Under the pieces are notes generated by a model. The model was given only the letters and a program-made list of their open reading frames with translations, was not told where the DNA came from and searched no databases. 64,000 nucleotides of DNA from JARRKC01 sp037388505 (GTDB lineage Bacteria; Acidobacteriota; UBA6911; RPQK01; JAPXNP01), in the NCBI GenBank assembly GCA_037388505.1, contig JARRKC010000002.1, forward strand, positions 92,491 to 156,490. The letters run 5' to 3'. Position 1 is the first letter of the stretch. Each line of letters begins with the position of its first letter. This document shows, one piece after another, positions 1 to 8,721 of the stretch. Both the position numbers and the translations under genes were made by a program.

Positions 1-70
1 TTCACTCCAAGCTTGGTCATGCTGCCAATCCCCTCTCGTCTGCCTGTTCTCCATGAAGGGAGAACTCAAA

Positions 71-826
71 TCACAGGGAGGACGCCCCGCGGTCGTAGGA
101 TCCACTCGCATTATTCAAGTGTAGACGCAGAAGGTCAACAATCACGGAAGGCGCGTGAACGAACGGGTGGACTCTACTGTCACCCGAATGATGCCACTCG
201 ACCGGAAGCTCCGCCACTCGAAGTCCCCACTTCTGAGCGATGAACAGGATTTCGACGTCGAACGCAAAGCCCTCGAGCCGCTGTCGTTCGAACACGGCTC
301 GGCAGGAGGACATCCGAAAGAGCTTGAAGCCGCACTGCGTATCCTTGAAGTGGAGTCGCGTCAGCAGTCGCATGAGGCCGTTGAAGGTTTTCCCGAGTCG
401 CTCCCGATACCACGGCTGGTGGACTCGAATCTGAGCTCCGACAATGGCGCGGGAGCCAAAGGCGATATCCAGAGACGACTCCTCGAGTGCCTTTTCCAGC
501 TTCTCCAACTCCGTGAGCGGAGTGCTGAGATCTGCATCGGTCATCAGGAGCAGTTCACCTTCGGCGGCCAAGGCTCCCTGCCGCACGCTGAAGCCCTTGC
601 CCCGGTTCGTCGGGTGAGCCAGAAGGCGGATCATCCCCGGCTCATTGTCTCCGGAACATTTCTTGACGATCTCGGATGTGCGGTCCTCAGAGCCGTCGTC
701 GACCACCAAAATCTCGAATGCATTCCTCGTCTCCCGAAGAAATCGGACCAACTCCCCAAGCGTCTCCCGGAGACGGTGTTCCTCGTTGAAAGCAGGGACG
801 ACGACCGAGAGCGAGCGTTCAACCAT
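71..826 (-). CDS. Family 2 glycosyltransferase, dolichyl-phosphate glucosyltransferase-like
   Basis: A 251-residue GT-A glycosyltransferase that probably moves a sugar from a nucleotide donor to a polyprenyl-phosphate carrier at the inner membrane. The N-terminus has the GT2 start SVVVPAFNEE, followed by the nucleotide-binding VVDDGSEDRT (about residues 40-50) and the metal-binding TDADLSTPL (about 96-104). The C-terminal part keeps the ALG5-like FDVEILFIAQKWG segment. No transmembrane helix is obvious, so it is likely a peripheral membrane enzyme. Its ATG overlaps the end of gltX by 8 bp on the same strand, suggesting co-transcription. The sugar and acceptor cannot be told from the sequence. 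The first 70 bases of the window, downstream of it, show nothing I can support. Confidence 0.88.
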   Translation of the reverse strand: MVERSLSVVVPAFNEEHRLRETLGELVRFLRETRNAFEILVVDDGSEDRTSEIVKKCSGDNEPGMIRLLAHPTNRGKGFSVRQGALAAEGELLLMTDADLSTPLTELEKLEKALEESSLDIAFGSRAIVGAQIRVHQPWYRERLGKTFNGLMRLLTRLHFKDTQCGFKLFRMSSCRAVFERQRLEGFAFDVEILFIAQKWGLRVAELPVEWHHSGDSRVHPFVHAPSVIVDLLRLHLNNASGSYDRGASSL

Positions 827-2237
827 GGATCAGCGTCTCGATCGCGCGCGCCAGTCGCTGTACGGTCTTCTGTTGACCGAGTGTAACCAGCACCTCGAAA
901 AGGCCAGGAGCCTGGGCCCGGCCGGTCGCCGCTACACGAACCGCTCCAATGAGTCGACCCGCCTTCACGCCTCGGCTTTCAGCGACGCGGCGTAACACCT
1001 CCTCGGTCGTTTCGAGATTGAATTCCGACAAATCCGTGAACTCGGTCCGCAAATCTTCAAGAGCCTGAATGAGGCACTTCCGCTCGTCGGGCCGGGTAGG
1101 ATTGAGGTATCGCTCGACCGCATCCTCCGCGTAATCGAACTCATCGGTAAAGAACGCCCTTCCGTAGACCGGAAAGTCGAGCAGGTTTCCGACTCGTGTC
1201 TTGAGCAGATCGATGACCGACAGCAGCCAGTCATGGCATGACGACTCCCAAGACGCCTGCCAGAGCCCTCGTTCTCTGAGCAAGGGCTGCAAAAGAGGCT
1301 CCAATTCTGAGGCGCCGGCCGACGACAGATAGCGCTTGTTCATCCACTCCAGCTTGCTGATGTCGAAAACGGCATCGGCCTTGTTGACCCGCGACAGATC
1401 AAACCGCTCGATCAGTTCGTCGTCGTTGAGCAACTCAGAATCGTCTCCGGGCGACCATCCCAGCAGGGCCAGGTAATTGCGCACGGCCGACGGTAGCAGG
1501 CCCATCCGGCTGTATTCCGTTACCGAGGTCGCTCCATGCCGCTTGCTGAGCCGCTTTCGATCCGGTCCCAAAATCAAGGGAAGATGCGCAAAGACCGGGA
1601 GAGGCGCTCCCAAAGCCTGATAGAGCAACACATGCTTGCTCGTGTTCGAGAGGTGATCGGCCCCCCGGATGACGTGACTGATGCGCATATCGAGATCGTC
1701 GGCCACGACGCTGAGGTGATAAGTAGGGAAGCCGTCGGATCGAAGAATGACGAAATCTTTGATATTGCCGGAATCGACCACGACGCGGCCGAAGACCTGG
1801 TCGAGGAAGGCCACGCGCTGATCCTCCGGCACTTTGAACCGAACGGCAAAGGGTTCTCCCGCCTTGGCCCGTCTTTCCGACTCCGCTGCCGGCAAGTCTC
1901 GGTAACTCCGAGGTGTGCCGCCCGGCTCCTCGGCCGAGCTGAAATCGCGGTAGGCGCTGCTATCTCGGATGAGCTGATCGACCAGGGATTGGTAGAGGTC
2001 AACCCTTTCAGACTGGAAATAAGGTCCCTCATCCCAATCGATGCCCAGCCAGCGCAGTCCTTCGAGGATCCCTTCCACCATGGGGCCACTGGATCGCTTT
2101 TCATCCGTGTCTTCGATGCGAAGCAGGAATGTTCCACCCTTCTGCCGCGCGAAGAGCCAGTTGAAAAGCGCGGTTCTCGCGCCACCAATATGGAGGTACC
2201 CCGTCGGGCTGGGAGCGAATCTAACACGTACCGTCAT
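819..2237 (-). CDS. gltX: Glutamyl-tRNA synthetase
   Basis: Charges tRNA(Glu) with glutamate in the cytoplasm. The protein opens with RVRFAPSPTGYLHIGGARTA, which holds the class I signature in its usual GluRS form (HIGG), and carries the second signature as KRLSKRHG in the middle. The length of 472 residues is normal for the family. I chose the ATG at 2237 because the catalytic domain starts there; the open frame extends 29 residues upstream without family-like sequence. No strong Shine-Dalgarno is visible. It overlaps the downstream glycosyltransferase by 8 bp. It could be a discriminating or non-discriminating form; no gatCAB is in the window to decide. Confidence 0.96.
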   Translation of the reverse strand: MTVRVRFAPSPTGYLHIGGARTALFNWLFARQKGGTFLLRIEDTDEKRSSGPMVEGILEGLRWLGIDWDEGPYFQSERVDLYQSLVDQLIRDSSAYRDFSSAEEPGGTPRSYRDLPAAESERRAKAGEPFAVRFKVPEDQRVAFLDQVFGRVVVDSGNIKDFVILRSDGFPTYHLSVVADDLDMRISHVIRGADHLSNTSKHVLLYQALGAPLPVFAHLPLILGPDRKRLSKRHGATSVTEYSRMGLLPSAVRNYLALLGWSPGDDSELLNDDELIERFDLSRVNKADAVFDISKLEWMNKRYLSSAGASELEPLLQPLLRERGLWQASWESSCHDWLLSVIDLLKTRVGNLLDFPVYGRAFFTDEFDYAEDAVERYLNPTRPDERKCLIQALEDLRTEFTDLSEFNLETTEEVLRRVAESRGVKAGRLIGAVRVAATGRAQAPGLFEVLVTLGQQKTVQRLARAIETLIHG

Positions 2238-2399
2238 AACAGCAGGTCCACTACAATAGCAGAACGCCGATCGGACCCGCACGGGCGGGGCCGAAACCTC
2301 GAGGACCAAGGGACCAAATCCCAAATCGACCCGACCTCGATCCGCTCCCTTGGGAATTGGCCTCCCTGGGATTGGGTTCTTCGCGCCCGACGGCGTGTT

Positions 2400-3086
2400 C
2401 TATGCCATGTCAACAAGCAACAGCTCCGTGGTTTGAACGGCGGCGATGGGGACTGAACTCACTCTTCGAATGAACGCTGCATCCCGAGGCAAGAGTCGGT
2501 CTTGCTCGAGTCTGACTGTGCCTCTGAGGACCAGAAGAAAGAGTTTCCGACTGAGCAGCGTCTCGAAGATGAGGTTTTCCCCGGCCCGCATGTAGCCGCG
2601 ATAGACGGCGCTGTCCAGGGAAATTCCGGGTACATCCCCGTGACCCTGTCCCGAGACCAGACAGCCCAGATCGGGAGACCGCCTCGTCCGGCTCACGTGC
2701 CCCATCCGGTTCGAGGAAGCGGAATCATCCGAGAGGGTCGTGAGACCAATCTCTACGAAATGGGCTTCTTCCGTCCCAGTGCGATAAACGATGCTGTCGC
2801 CGTCGCGCGGCGTCGTGACCGAATAGTCCCGTGGCCCCAGTTGAACATCTGAGGCTGAAGCCACTTCCACAGTCAGCGTCCCCGACAGAAGATAGGTCAC
2901 GACCGTCACTTCTCTGAAAGGTCCGCGCGTCACTTCACAGTCAGGCTGTTGGAGTGTATCCAGGCAGTAACCCAACGGGCCGAAAGGCTGAAACTCCCAT
3001 TCCGAAGTCATCTGCAGGTGGGAATAGGTCGTGTAGCTCACGGTCTGCATGCGCCTTCGCTGATTTCTTCTGTAGACCTCGTACAT
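2400..3086 (-). CDS. Pirin-like bicupin protein, metal ligands missing
   Basis: A 228-residue protein with the outline of a pirin/YhaK bicupin. The first cupin contains REVTVVTYLLSGTLTVEV and GPRDYSVTTPRDGDSIVYRT, aligning to the pirin core (ETVTYVLEGEL, PGDVQWMTAG). The HPHRGFET motif that supplies two iron-binding histidines in pirins is here GPFREVTV, so those ligands are absent. The second cupin (about residues 150-228) is diverged. Known pirins act as quercetinases or transcriptional cofactors; without the ligands neither activity can be assumed. The start is uncertain: the ATG at 3086 has no Shine-Dalgarno, and an ATG at 3050 is preceded by GAAGG. It follows the SDR gene by 23 bp on the same strand. 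Confidence 0.72.
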   Translation of the reverse strand: MYEVYRRNQRRRMQTVSYTTYSHLQMTSEWEFQPFGPLGYCLDTLQQPDCEVTRGPFREVTVVTYLLSGTLTVEVASASDVQLGPRDYSVTTPRDGDSIVYRTGTEEAHFVEIGLTTLSDDSASSNRMGHVSRTRRSPDLGCLVSGQGHGDVPGISLDSAVYRGYMRAGENLIFETLLSRKLFLLVLRGTVRLEQDRLLPRDAAFIRRVSSVPIAAVQTTELLLVDMA

Positions 3087-3109
3087 GATGCGGATGCTTT
3101 CAGAACTTG

Positions 3110-3877
3110 TCAGCGGGCACTCATGCGCATGGCGCCGTCCAGACGAATCGTCGTGCCGTTGAGCATCGTGTTCTCGATGATGGCCACCGCCAGCTCGGCG
3201 TATTCATCGGGCCGACCGAGACGAGGCGGAAACGGCACCTGTGCAGCCAGAGCCGCGCGTAGCTCGTCCGGCACGCCGCCCAGCATAGCCGTATCGAATA
3301 CGCCCGGCGAGATGGCGCAGACCCGGATTCCGAACCGGGCGAGCTCTCGGGCCGTCGGCAACACCAGCCCGCTCACCCCGGCTTTCGATGCCGAGTAGGC
3401 CGCCTGTCCCACCTGACCCTCTGCGGAAGCGATCGAAGCCGTGCCGATGATAACGCCCCGTTCACCCTCCTCCGTGGGTGTGTTCTTCGACATCGCCTCG
3501 GCAAGCAGCCGGAAGACGTTGAACGTTCCGATCAGATTGACCTCGATGACCCGACGGAAGGTCTCCAGCCGGTGGACGGCAGTCTTACCGAGGATTCTCT
3601 CCCCCACGAGGATACCGGCGCAAGAGACGGCCACGTGGATGTCACCGAACGCCTCCGTTGCCTTGGCGATCGCGGCTTGTACGGAGGACTCCGATGTCAC
3701 ATCGGTCTTGACGAAGAGCGCACCCTCTCCGAGTTGTGTCGCCTGCGCCTGGCCGCCCTCCTCGCTAATGTCACAGAGGACAACCCGCGCACCGCGATGA
3801 TGCAGGGCCTGGGCGGTAGCCGCGCCAAGTCCAGAGGCTCCACCCGTAATCAGCGCCGTACTGTTGCGGATCTTCAT
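3110..3877 (-). CDS. Short-chain dehydrogenase, type II 3-hydroxyacyl-CoA dehydrogenase-like
   Basis: A 255-residue NAD(P)-dependent SDR. It has the Rossmann motif TGGASGLGAAT near residues 10-20, the NAG-equivalent SCAGIL, and the catalytic Ser then YSASK. The tail LGRPDEYAELAVAIIENTMLNG resembles HSD17B10-type 3-hydroxyacyl-CoA dehydrogenases, which oxidise short-chain 3-hydroxyacyl-CoA in fatty-acid or branched amino-acid breakdown. The ATG at 3877 starts directly before the beta-alpha-beta fold; a 16-residue upstream extension is Arg-rich and unlike the family. The substrate is inferred from family resemblance only. It probably shares a transcript with the cupin gene. Confidence 0.87.
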   Translation of the reverse strand: MKIRNSTALITGGASGLGAATAQALHHRGARVVLCDISEEGGQAQATQLGEGALFVKTDVTSESSVQAAIAKATEAFGDIHVAVSCAGILVGERILGKTAVHRLETFRRVIEVNLIGTFNVFRLLAEAMSKNTPTEEGERGVIIGTASIASAEGQVGQAAYSASKAGVSGLVLPTARELARFGIRVCAISPGVFDTAMLGGVPDELRAALAAQVPFPPRLGRPDEYAELAVAIIENTMLNGTTIRLDGAMRMSAR

Positions 3878-4035
3878 CTTTCTCGACCTCCCTCTCCGGA
3901 CCCCGCGCCAACCAGGGTCTCTCATCAGAACGCCGCTGCGATGACGGGTCCTGGTGAGGAATCCGGGCTAATCGGGGCTCACGAACGTCATCTGATAGTA
4001 TATTGCCTATCCGTTGATTCTTCAGGAACTTCGAG

Positions 4036-4569
4036 ATGTCATCGACGACGAAAGCATTCAAGGAAGTGATGAGATGCTTTGCCGCCGGCGTGACCGTCGT
4101 GACGACCCGCGGTTCGGGCCCGTCGGCTTACGGAGTGACCGCCAGTTCTTTCACGTCGGTCTCTCTGGAGCCGAGGCTCGTCCTCGTCTGCCTAGATAAC
4201 CGGCTGAGCGGCCTGGATCAGTTTCATAACGCCGGGCGTTTTGTCGTCAACATCCTTGCGGAGGATCAGGAAGAAGTCTCGGCACATTTCGCGACACCCG
4301 GAAGCGATCGATCCGAGCGGTGCGGATACTACGCCCAGGCAGAGGGTGACCTGCCTCTGCTGGCAAACAGCCTGGCTGCGATGGAATGCAGCCTGGAGAC
4401 GACCTATCCGGGTGGTGACCACACCATTCTGGTGGGATCCGTAGACTGGGTTCGTCGAGGAAACCGCTTCGGACGGCACGGTCCCCTTCTCTACTACCGA
4501 GGTCGGTATGCCCGACTGGAGCCCGAACCGATCACGGCGATGACCGAAGCGGATCGGTCCGACCTGTAG
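4036..4569 (+). CDS. Flavin reductase-like FMN-binding protein
   Basis: A 177-residue protein of the flavin reductase (RutF/HpaC) family, which reduces FMN or FAD with NAD(P)H or serves as a flavin-binding reductase partner of a monooxygenase. Family signatures are FAAGVTVVTTRG near the start, YGVTASSFTSVSLEPRLVLV (flavin-binding segment) and HTILVGSVDWV near the end. An AGGAAC lies before the ATG. No monooxygenase partner is adjacent, so the role is open. The last 38 bp overlap the 3' end of the convergent ABC ATPase gene. Confidence 0.87.
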   Translation: MSSTTKAFKEVMRCFAAGVTVVTTRGSGPSAYGVTASSFTSVSLEPRLVLVCLDNRLSGLDQFHNAGRFVVNILAEDQEEVSAHFATPGSDRSERCGYYAQAEGDLPLLANSLAAMECSLETTYPGGDHTILVGSVDWVRRGNRFGRHGPLLYYRGRYARLEPEPITAMTEADRSDL

Positions 4570-5485
4570 GCTCCTGGAATCGATGGCCCGTCTCGCGAAT
4601 GAACACATCCTCCAGCGAAGCTTTGGTCGCCGTGATCGAATCGATGTCGCGATCGAGGGTCTCCATGAGTTGTCCCAGGAGCTTATGTCCGTTGCTGTAT
4701 TCGATTCGGATGGTCCCATCGACGACGACCGGAGAGAGTCCGAATTCCCGACTCAGCCGCCGGCAGACACTCTCGGTCTCCGCAGCCCGGATCAGAATGA
4801 TCTCTGAGCTGATTCGGCCCTTCAGGGAAGACGGAGATCCTTCGGCGACGACCCGCCCCTCGGCAATGATGATGAGATGGTCGCACCGCTCTGCTTCTTC
4901 CATGGAGTGGGTCGTCAGCAGAATCGTCACGCCCTCCTGACCATTCAAGAGCTGCAGCAGGTTCCAGAAGTCCCGGCTGACGGCGGGATCCAGGCCGTTG
5001 GTCGGCTCATCCAGAAGCAGAATGCGGGGACGATGGAGCAGCGCCTTGGCAAGATCGGTCCGGCGCTGAAGACCGCCTGACAGGGCTTTGACGGGTTGAT
5101 GAAGTCGGTCTGTAATGCTGAACCGTTCGGCGAGATCTCGGATGCGTTCCGTAAGCGATCTTCCTCTCAGCCCGTAAAGGTGCCCCTGATGCCGGAGGTT
5201 CTCCTCAACCGTGAGCTCCAGATCCAGACTCCGGTTCTGAAAGACGACGCCGAGACTGCGGCGAACCCCGAAAGGGTCAGCCGTGACACTCGAGTCACCG
5301 ATACGCGCCGAGCCCGACTGTGGCCGCAATAACGTGCTGAGAATCCGAAAGATCGTCGTCTTGCCGCCGCCATTCGGACCGAGCAGACCGGCTATCCGGC
5401 CTTCCTCGACCGAAAACCCGACACCCCGCAGGGCGGGGTGGTCACCGTAAGAGAAGTAGACGTCTTCGAGGTCGATCGCTGCCAT
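4532..5485 (-). CDS. ABC transporter ATP-binding protein (ABC-2 type)
   Basis: A 317-residue ATPase with Walker A LLGPNGGGKTT, signature LSGGLQRRTDLAKA, Walker B ILLLDEPTNGLD and the H-loop LTTHSME. The C-terminal extension after residue 220 is typical of ABC-2 exporters (drug or polysaccharide export, NatA/CcmA-like). The ATG at 5485 overlaps the ctaB stop codon (TGATG), so translation is probably coupled. No permease gene follows; the next gene is convergent. The partner permease must lie elsewhere or be missing. Linkage to ctaB hints at cytochrome oxidase biogenesis, but this is inference. Confidence 0.9.
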   Translation of the reverse strand: MAAIDLEDVYFSYGDHPALRGVGFSVEEGRIAGLLGPNGGGKTTIFRILSTLLRPQSGSARIGDSSVTADPFGVRRSLGVVFQNRSLDLELTVEENLRHQGHLYGLRGRSLTERIRDLAERFSITDRLHQPVKALSGGLQRRTDLAKALLHRPRILLLDEPTNGLDPAVSRDFWNLLQLLNGQEGVTILLTTHSMEEAERCDHLIIIAEGRVVAEGSPSSLKGRISSEIILIRAAETESVCRRLSREFGLSPVVVDGTIRIEYSNGHKLLGQLMETLDRDIDSITATKASLEDVFIRETGHRFQEPTGRTDPLRSSP

Positions 5486-6402
5486 CAAAGCTTACCAATC
5501 GTCAGGAACAGGAGGAGAAAAGGTAGATAGGCGACGGAGCTCTGCAGCAGCCTTCTCGCAGAAAACCGGGTCTGGAGACGGGCCACGTTCAAGCTGAACA
5601 GAAGGAAGCCGGACCCCAGAACGGCACTGGCCAGCATGTACATGGATCCATCCAGCCCCAGCCAGTAGGGGGCGAAGCTTACGGGCAGCAGGAGAATACT
5701 GAACAGAAGGATAGCCAGACCCATCCAGGTCCCCCGGCGCTCGCCCCGGGGAAGCATTTGGAATCCCCCGCGCTCATAGTCCTCACGATAGACCCAGGCG
5801 ATCGCGAGGAAGTGGGGAAACTGCCAGCAGAAGAGGATTCCGAAGAGGACCACCGCTTCCATGGTCAAAGCACCTCGAGCGGCGGTCCAGCCCATGACCG
5901 GCGGGATGGCCCCAGGCACGGCGCCGATCAGGGTGCACCAGGGACTGCGGGTCTTCATCGGCGTATAGATCAGCAAATAGACTACGCTCGTCAGCCAACC
6001 CAGAAACGCTGTCAAAACGTTGGTCGAAGCAAGCAGGAAGATCGTTCCAAGCGAGACCAGAAGCATTCCATAATGGAGGGCCTGCTGAGGTGTCACCTTT
6101 CCGGCCGGGAGAGGTCGCCGGGCGGTTCGGCGCATGAGCTGGTCGGCGTCCCGCTCCATGAACTGGTTCAAAACCGCCGTTCCTCCCGCCAGCAAGCCGG
6201 TCCCTGCAAGGACGCACAGAAGTCCCCCGATCGAGATGTCCCGGGAAGAGCCGAGATAGTAGCCCGCCGCCGTCGTGAGCAGGACCATCGAAGTCACTCG
6301 CGGTTTGGTCAGCTCCAGGTAGGGAGCCAGCGTCTGAGAAAGCCCGCGCCTTGCGACCACGGATTGGGTGTTCGTCGAAACGTCAGCGACCGATATCCTC
6401 AT
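5485..6402 (-). CDS. ctaB: Protoheme IX farnesyltransferase
   Basis: A 305-residue polytopic membrane prenyltransferase that converts heme b to heme o for cytochrome oxidases. It has the UbiA-family aspartate-rich site in NQFMERDADQLMRRTARRPL (about residues 85-105) and the family block YTPMKTRSPWCTLIGAVPGA, with about eight or nine hydrophobic helices. The length is normal. It leads a two-gene unit with the ABC ATPase. It implies aerobic or microaerobic respiration with heme o or a oxidases. An alternative UbiA-family role (quinone synthesis) is less likely given the CtaB-specific motifs. Confidence 0.93.
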   Translation of the reverse strand: MRISVADVSTNTQSVVARRGLSQTLAPYLELTKPRVTSMVLLTTAAGYYLGSSRDISIGGLLCVLAGTGLLAGGTAVLNQFMERDADQLMRRTARRPLPAGKVTPQQALHYGMLLVSLGTIFLLASTNVLTAFLGWLTSVVYLLIYTPMKTRSPWCTLIGAVPGAIPPVMGWTAARGALTMEAVVLFGILFCWQFPHFLAIAWVYREDYERGGFQMLPRGERRGTWMGLAILLFSILLLPVSFAPYWLGLDGSMYMLASAVLGSGFLLFSLNVARLQTRFSARRLLQSSVAYLPFLLLFLTIGKL

Positions 6403-6481
6403 ATTTGTAGTTCTTATGGTTAGTTTTCCATGCTATCACAGGCCCCGGCTGCCATTGGGACGATCGGGTAGGATAGGGATC

Positions 6482-6859
6482 ATGCCACCTGTCACCGGGT
6501 CCCTCACACTCGAATACGGGGCGACCTTCTACACACTGTTCATGTCGCACGATGGTTGGGTTGTCGCCGACCTTCTGGAATACCTGGATGATGTTTATCG
6601 GGCAAAGGATCCAAAAATCGGGATCCTGAAGCTGCTCGGATACACCATGATCATCAGCGCGGAGGCTCCGCCCCGAACGGCCGTGCACTGGATCGAGGTC
6701 GATGTCGAATCCCACACGCTGGCGACCAATTCGCAGGTCGTGCGTAAGGCTGTCAAACAGGAACCGGCGGCGGTTGACGATCCGTTTCGCCAGCCCGTTC
6801 TGGATCGGATCTATGCGACCCTCGACCGCCTCGAGTTTACCGTTGAACTTGTCGGGTAG
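6482..6859 (+). CDS. Conserved-looking protein of unknown function
   Basis: A 125-residue soluble protein that I do not recognise. It has no signal peptide, membrane segment or metal motif. The ATG at 6482 gives a compact alpha/beta-like sequence; the frame is open further upstream but runs into ctaB, which is divergent. Codon use and third-position GC fit the neighbours, which supports it being a real gene. Confidence 0.55.
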   Translation: MPPVTGSLTLEYGATFYTLFMSHDGWVVADLLEYLDDVYRAKDPKIGILKLLGYTMIISAEAPPRTAVHWIEVDVESHTLATNSQVVRKAVKQEPAAVDDPFRQPVLDRIYATLDRLEFTVELVG

Positions 6860-6963
6860 GACGACCGTCCCCGGTTGTCCCCGCTGCCCCGAAAGTTCAG
6901 CTCTGACTCGTCTCTACCTGCCTTCAGGGTTCCCACGTTCCGTGGTTCTGTGGGTCGCCGCAG

Positions 6964-7075
6964 TCAGCAGACAAGCGCGGACGCTTGCCCTACAGTCGCG
7001 GATTCGATGCACCATCCAGCCTTCCCGGCTGCCCTGACCTCGGCGGCCAGACAAGCGAGGATGATGTCCTACAGG
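6964..7075. repeat. Two copies of a short hairpin repeat (REP-like)
   Basis: At 6970-6989 the sequence GACAAGCGCGGACGCTTGCC forms a perfect GRCAAGCG/CGCTTGYC stem with a four-base CGGA loop, followed by CTACAG. A second, decayed copy (AGACAAGCGAGGATGATGTC followed by CTACAG) begins at 7050, about 80 bp on, and runs into the 3' end of the HAD gene. The shared frame (CAGACAAGCG, then CCTACAG) shows they derive from one element. Confidence 0.6.
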
Positions 7076-7722
7076 AGCTCGGGCAAATCGGCGACGCTGT
7101 CCAGAACTCTCTCCGCCCCCGCCGCGAGAAGCTCTGCTTTCGAGTGCGAACCAGTCCCCACACCGATCGGGAGAACACCTGCCGCGCAGGCTGCCTGCAT
7201 GTCATGAACCGTGTCTCCCACCAAAGCTGATCGGTTCGGCTCCACGTCCAACTCGGCAAGAGCCCGCAATACCGGCTCGGCCGAGGGTTTGCACTCGGTC
7301 ACTTCCTCGACGCCCACCACCGAACCGAAATACTGTTCCAACCCGAAGTGGCGCATCAGTACGTGGACTCCGCCGGAGGTACGGGAGGTGACAATTCCCA
7401 AGGCATGGTTCGCGGCTAGCTTCGGGATGAGCGACGCGACTCCCGAAATCAACCGTGAGCCTGCGATCGACTGACGGGAAAAGGCTTCTCGATATGCTCC
7501 GATCACCTGCTCCAGCGACTCTGGAGGAGCATATTCCTGGAAAATATCCCGCAGGGGTCGCCCAATTCCGCGGCGAATCTCTTCGTCGGGTAGCGGCGCC
7601 AGTCCCACCGACCGGAGAGCATGGTTGAAACTCTTACAGATGGCCTCGGAAGCATCGATGAGAGTCCCGTCGAAGTCGAACAGGACAGCGTCGAGAGTTC
7701 TTGGAGAGATGTGATTCATCAT
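7069..7722 (-). CDS. HAD-superfamily phosphatase, phosphoglycolate phosphatase-like
   Basis: A 217-residue HAD hydrolase. Motif I is DAVLFDFDGTLIDAS at the N-terminus, motif II is the ITSRTS-like VTSRTS, and motifs III/IV are CKPSAEP and LVGDTVHDM. The alpha-helical cap between motifs I and II places it in the Gph/PGMB subfamily, which removes phosphate from phosphoglycolate, sugar phosphates or pyrophosphate. The substrate cannot be told. The start ATGATG at 7722 lies 8 bp after the stop of the upstream dehydrogenase gene, so the two form an operon. The gene end overlaps the decayed hairpin repeat. Confidence 0.88.
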   Translation of the reverse strand: MMNHISPRTLDAVLFDFDGTLIDASEAICKSFNHALRSVGLAPLPDEEIRRGIGRPLRDIFQEYAPPESLEQVIGAYREAFSRQSIAGSRLISGVASLIPKLAANHALGIVTSRTSGGVHVLMRHFGLEQYFGSVVGVEEVTECKPSAEPVLRALAELDVEPNRSALVGDTVHDMQAACAAGVLPIGVGTGSHSKAELLAAGAERVLDSVADLPELL

Positions 7723-7730
7723 AGGCAGGA

Positions 7731-8684
7731 TCAGAATTCGACCAGGACCTTGAGGGATGCGCTCGAGCGCGCCCGTTGAAACGCGGCAACCCCCTCGGAC
7801 AGGGGGAAGCTCCGCTCGATCAAGCACTCGGGTTGGACGTCACCTCTCTCGAGCATCGCCAGAGCGGGTTCGAACGGTCCGCACCTCGATCCAACGAAAG
7901 AGACTTCGTCGACAACGATTCGCGACAGATCGATTTCGGCACGCTCCGCATAAGTACTCTTGAGAACGATCGTGCCGCGAGGTCGGATACAGCGGCAGGC
8001 CGTTTCCAGCCCGCTGGGTGAGCCGGTCGCCTCCACAACGACATCGAAAGAGCGCTCCGGAGGTTCATCCGTCGTACAGGGGACGTGCACCGACTCCAGG
8101 AGCTCCACCTGTCTCGGGTAGCGAGCCTTGACGAGAAGCCGAGGGGTTTGATGATGGAGGACCCTTCCCACCAGTTGTCCGAGCTTGCCGGCACCGATGA
8201 GCAAAACACGGTCCGTGGGTCTGATGTGGACCTGCTGCAGCACCTGGATCGCTGCGGCCAGCGGCTCGGCGAAGACCGCCGACCGATCCGACACCGCTGT
8301 CGGAACCTCTTTCAAATTCTCGACCGGCAACACCAGGTACTCTGCCAGAGCTCCGTCGCGACCGACAATCCCGAGTACGGTTCGGTTCGAGCAGTGGTTG
8401 GGTAATCCCCGCCGGCAGAATTCGCAGTCATGGCAAACCGCATTGATCTCGCCAACCACGCGTCTCCCCTCGAGCGAAGGGGATGAGGACGCTCGGATCA
8501 CGGTTCCCACGAACTCGTGACCAGGAATGCCGCAGTAGGGATAGTAGCCCCTCTCCAGCTCGAGATCGGTACGGCAGATCCCGGTCAGCCGGACTTGCAC
8601 CAGGGCCTCCTGCGGTCCGGGTTCCGGGACGGGGAGATCCGTCCTCAGACTCAGTTCCTGGTTTTCCAGCCATAGTCCTTGCAT
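7731..8684 (-). CDS. Zinc-dependent alcohol dehydrogenase family protein (MDR)
   Basis: A 317-residue medium-chain dehydrogenase. The catalytic zinc site is CRTD with GHEFVG, and the structural zinc site is complete as CHDCEFCRRGLPNHC. The nucleotide-binding fold has GAGKLGQLVGRVL. The N-terminal domain and GICRTDLELERGYYP resemble threonine or sorbitol dehydrogenase-like enzymes. It oxidises or reduces an alcohol with NAD(P); the substrate is unknown. It is slightly shorter than the usual 340-350 residues. It precedes the HAD phosphatase in the same operon, so a joint role in sugar or polyol metabolism is possible. Confidence 0.9.
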   Translation of the reverse strand: MQGLWLENQELSLRTDLPVPEPGPQEALVQVRLTGICRTDLELERGYYPYCGIPGHEFVGTVIRASSSPSLEGRRVVGEINAVCHDCEFCRRGLPNHCSNRTVLGIVGRDGALAEYLVLPVENLKEVPTAVSDRSAVFAEPLAAAIQVLQQVHIRPTDRVLLIGAGKLGQLVGRVLHHQTPRLLVKARYPRQVELLESVHVPCTTDEPPERSFDVVVEATGSPSGLETACRCIRPRGTIVLKSTYAERAEIDLSRIVVDEVSFVGSRCGPFEPALAMLERGDVQPECLIERSFPLSEGVAAFQRARSSASLKVLVEF

Positions 8685-8721
8685 GATTGCATCCTCGGGT
8701 TCCCGTCTTCGTGCAAGTCGC

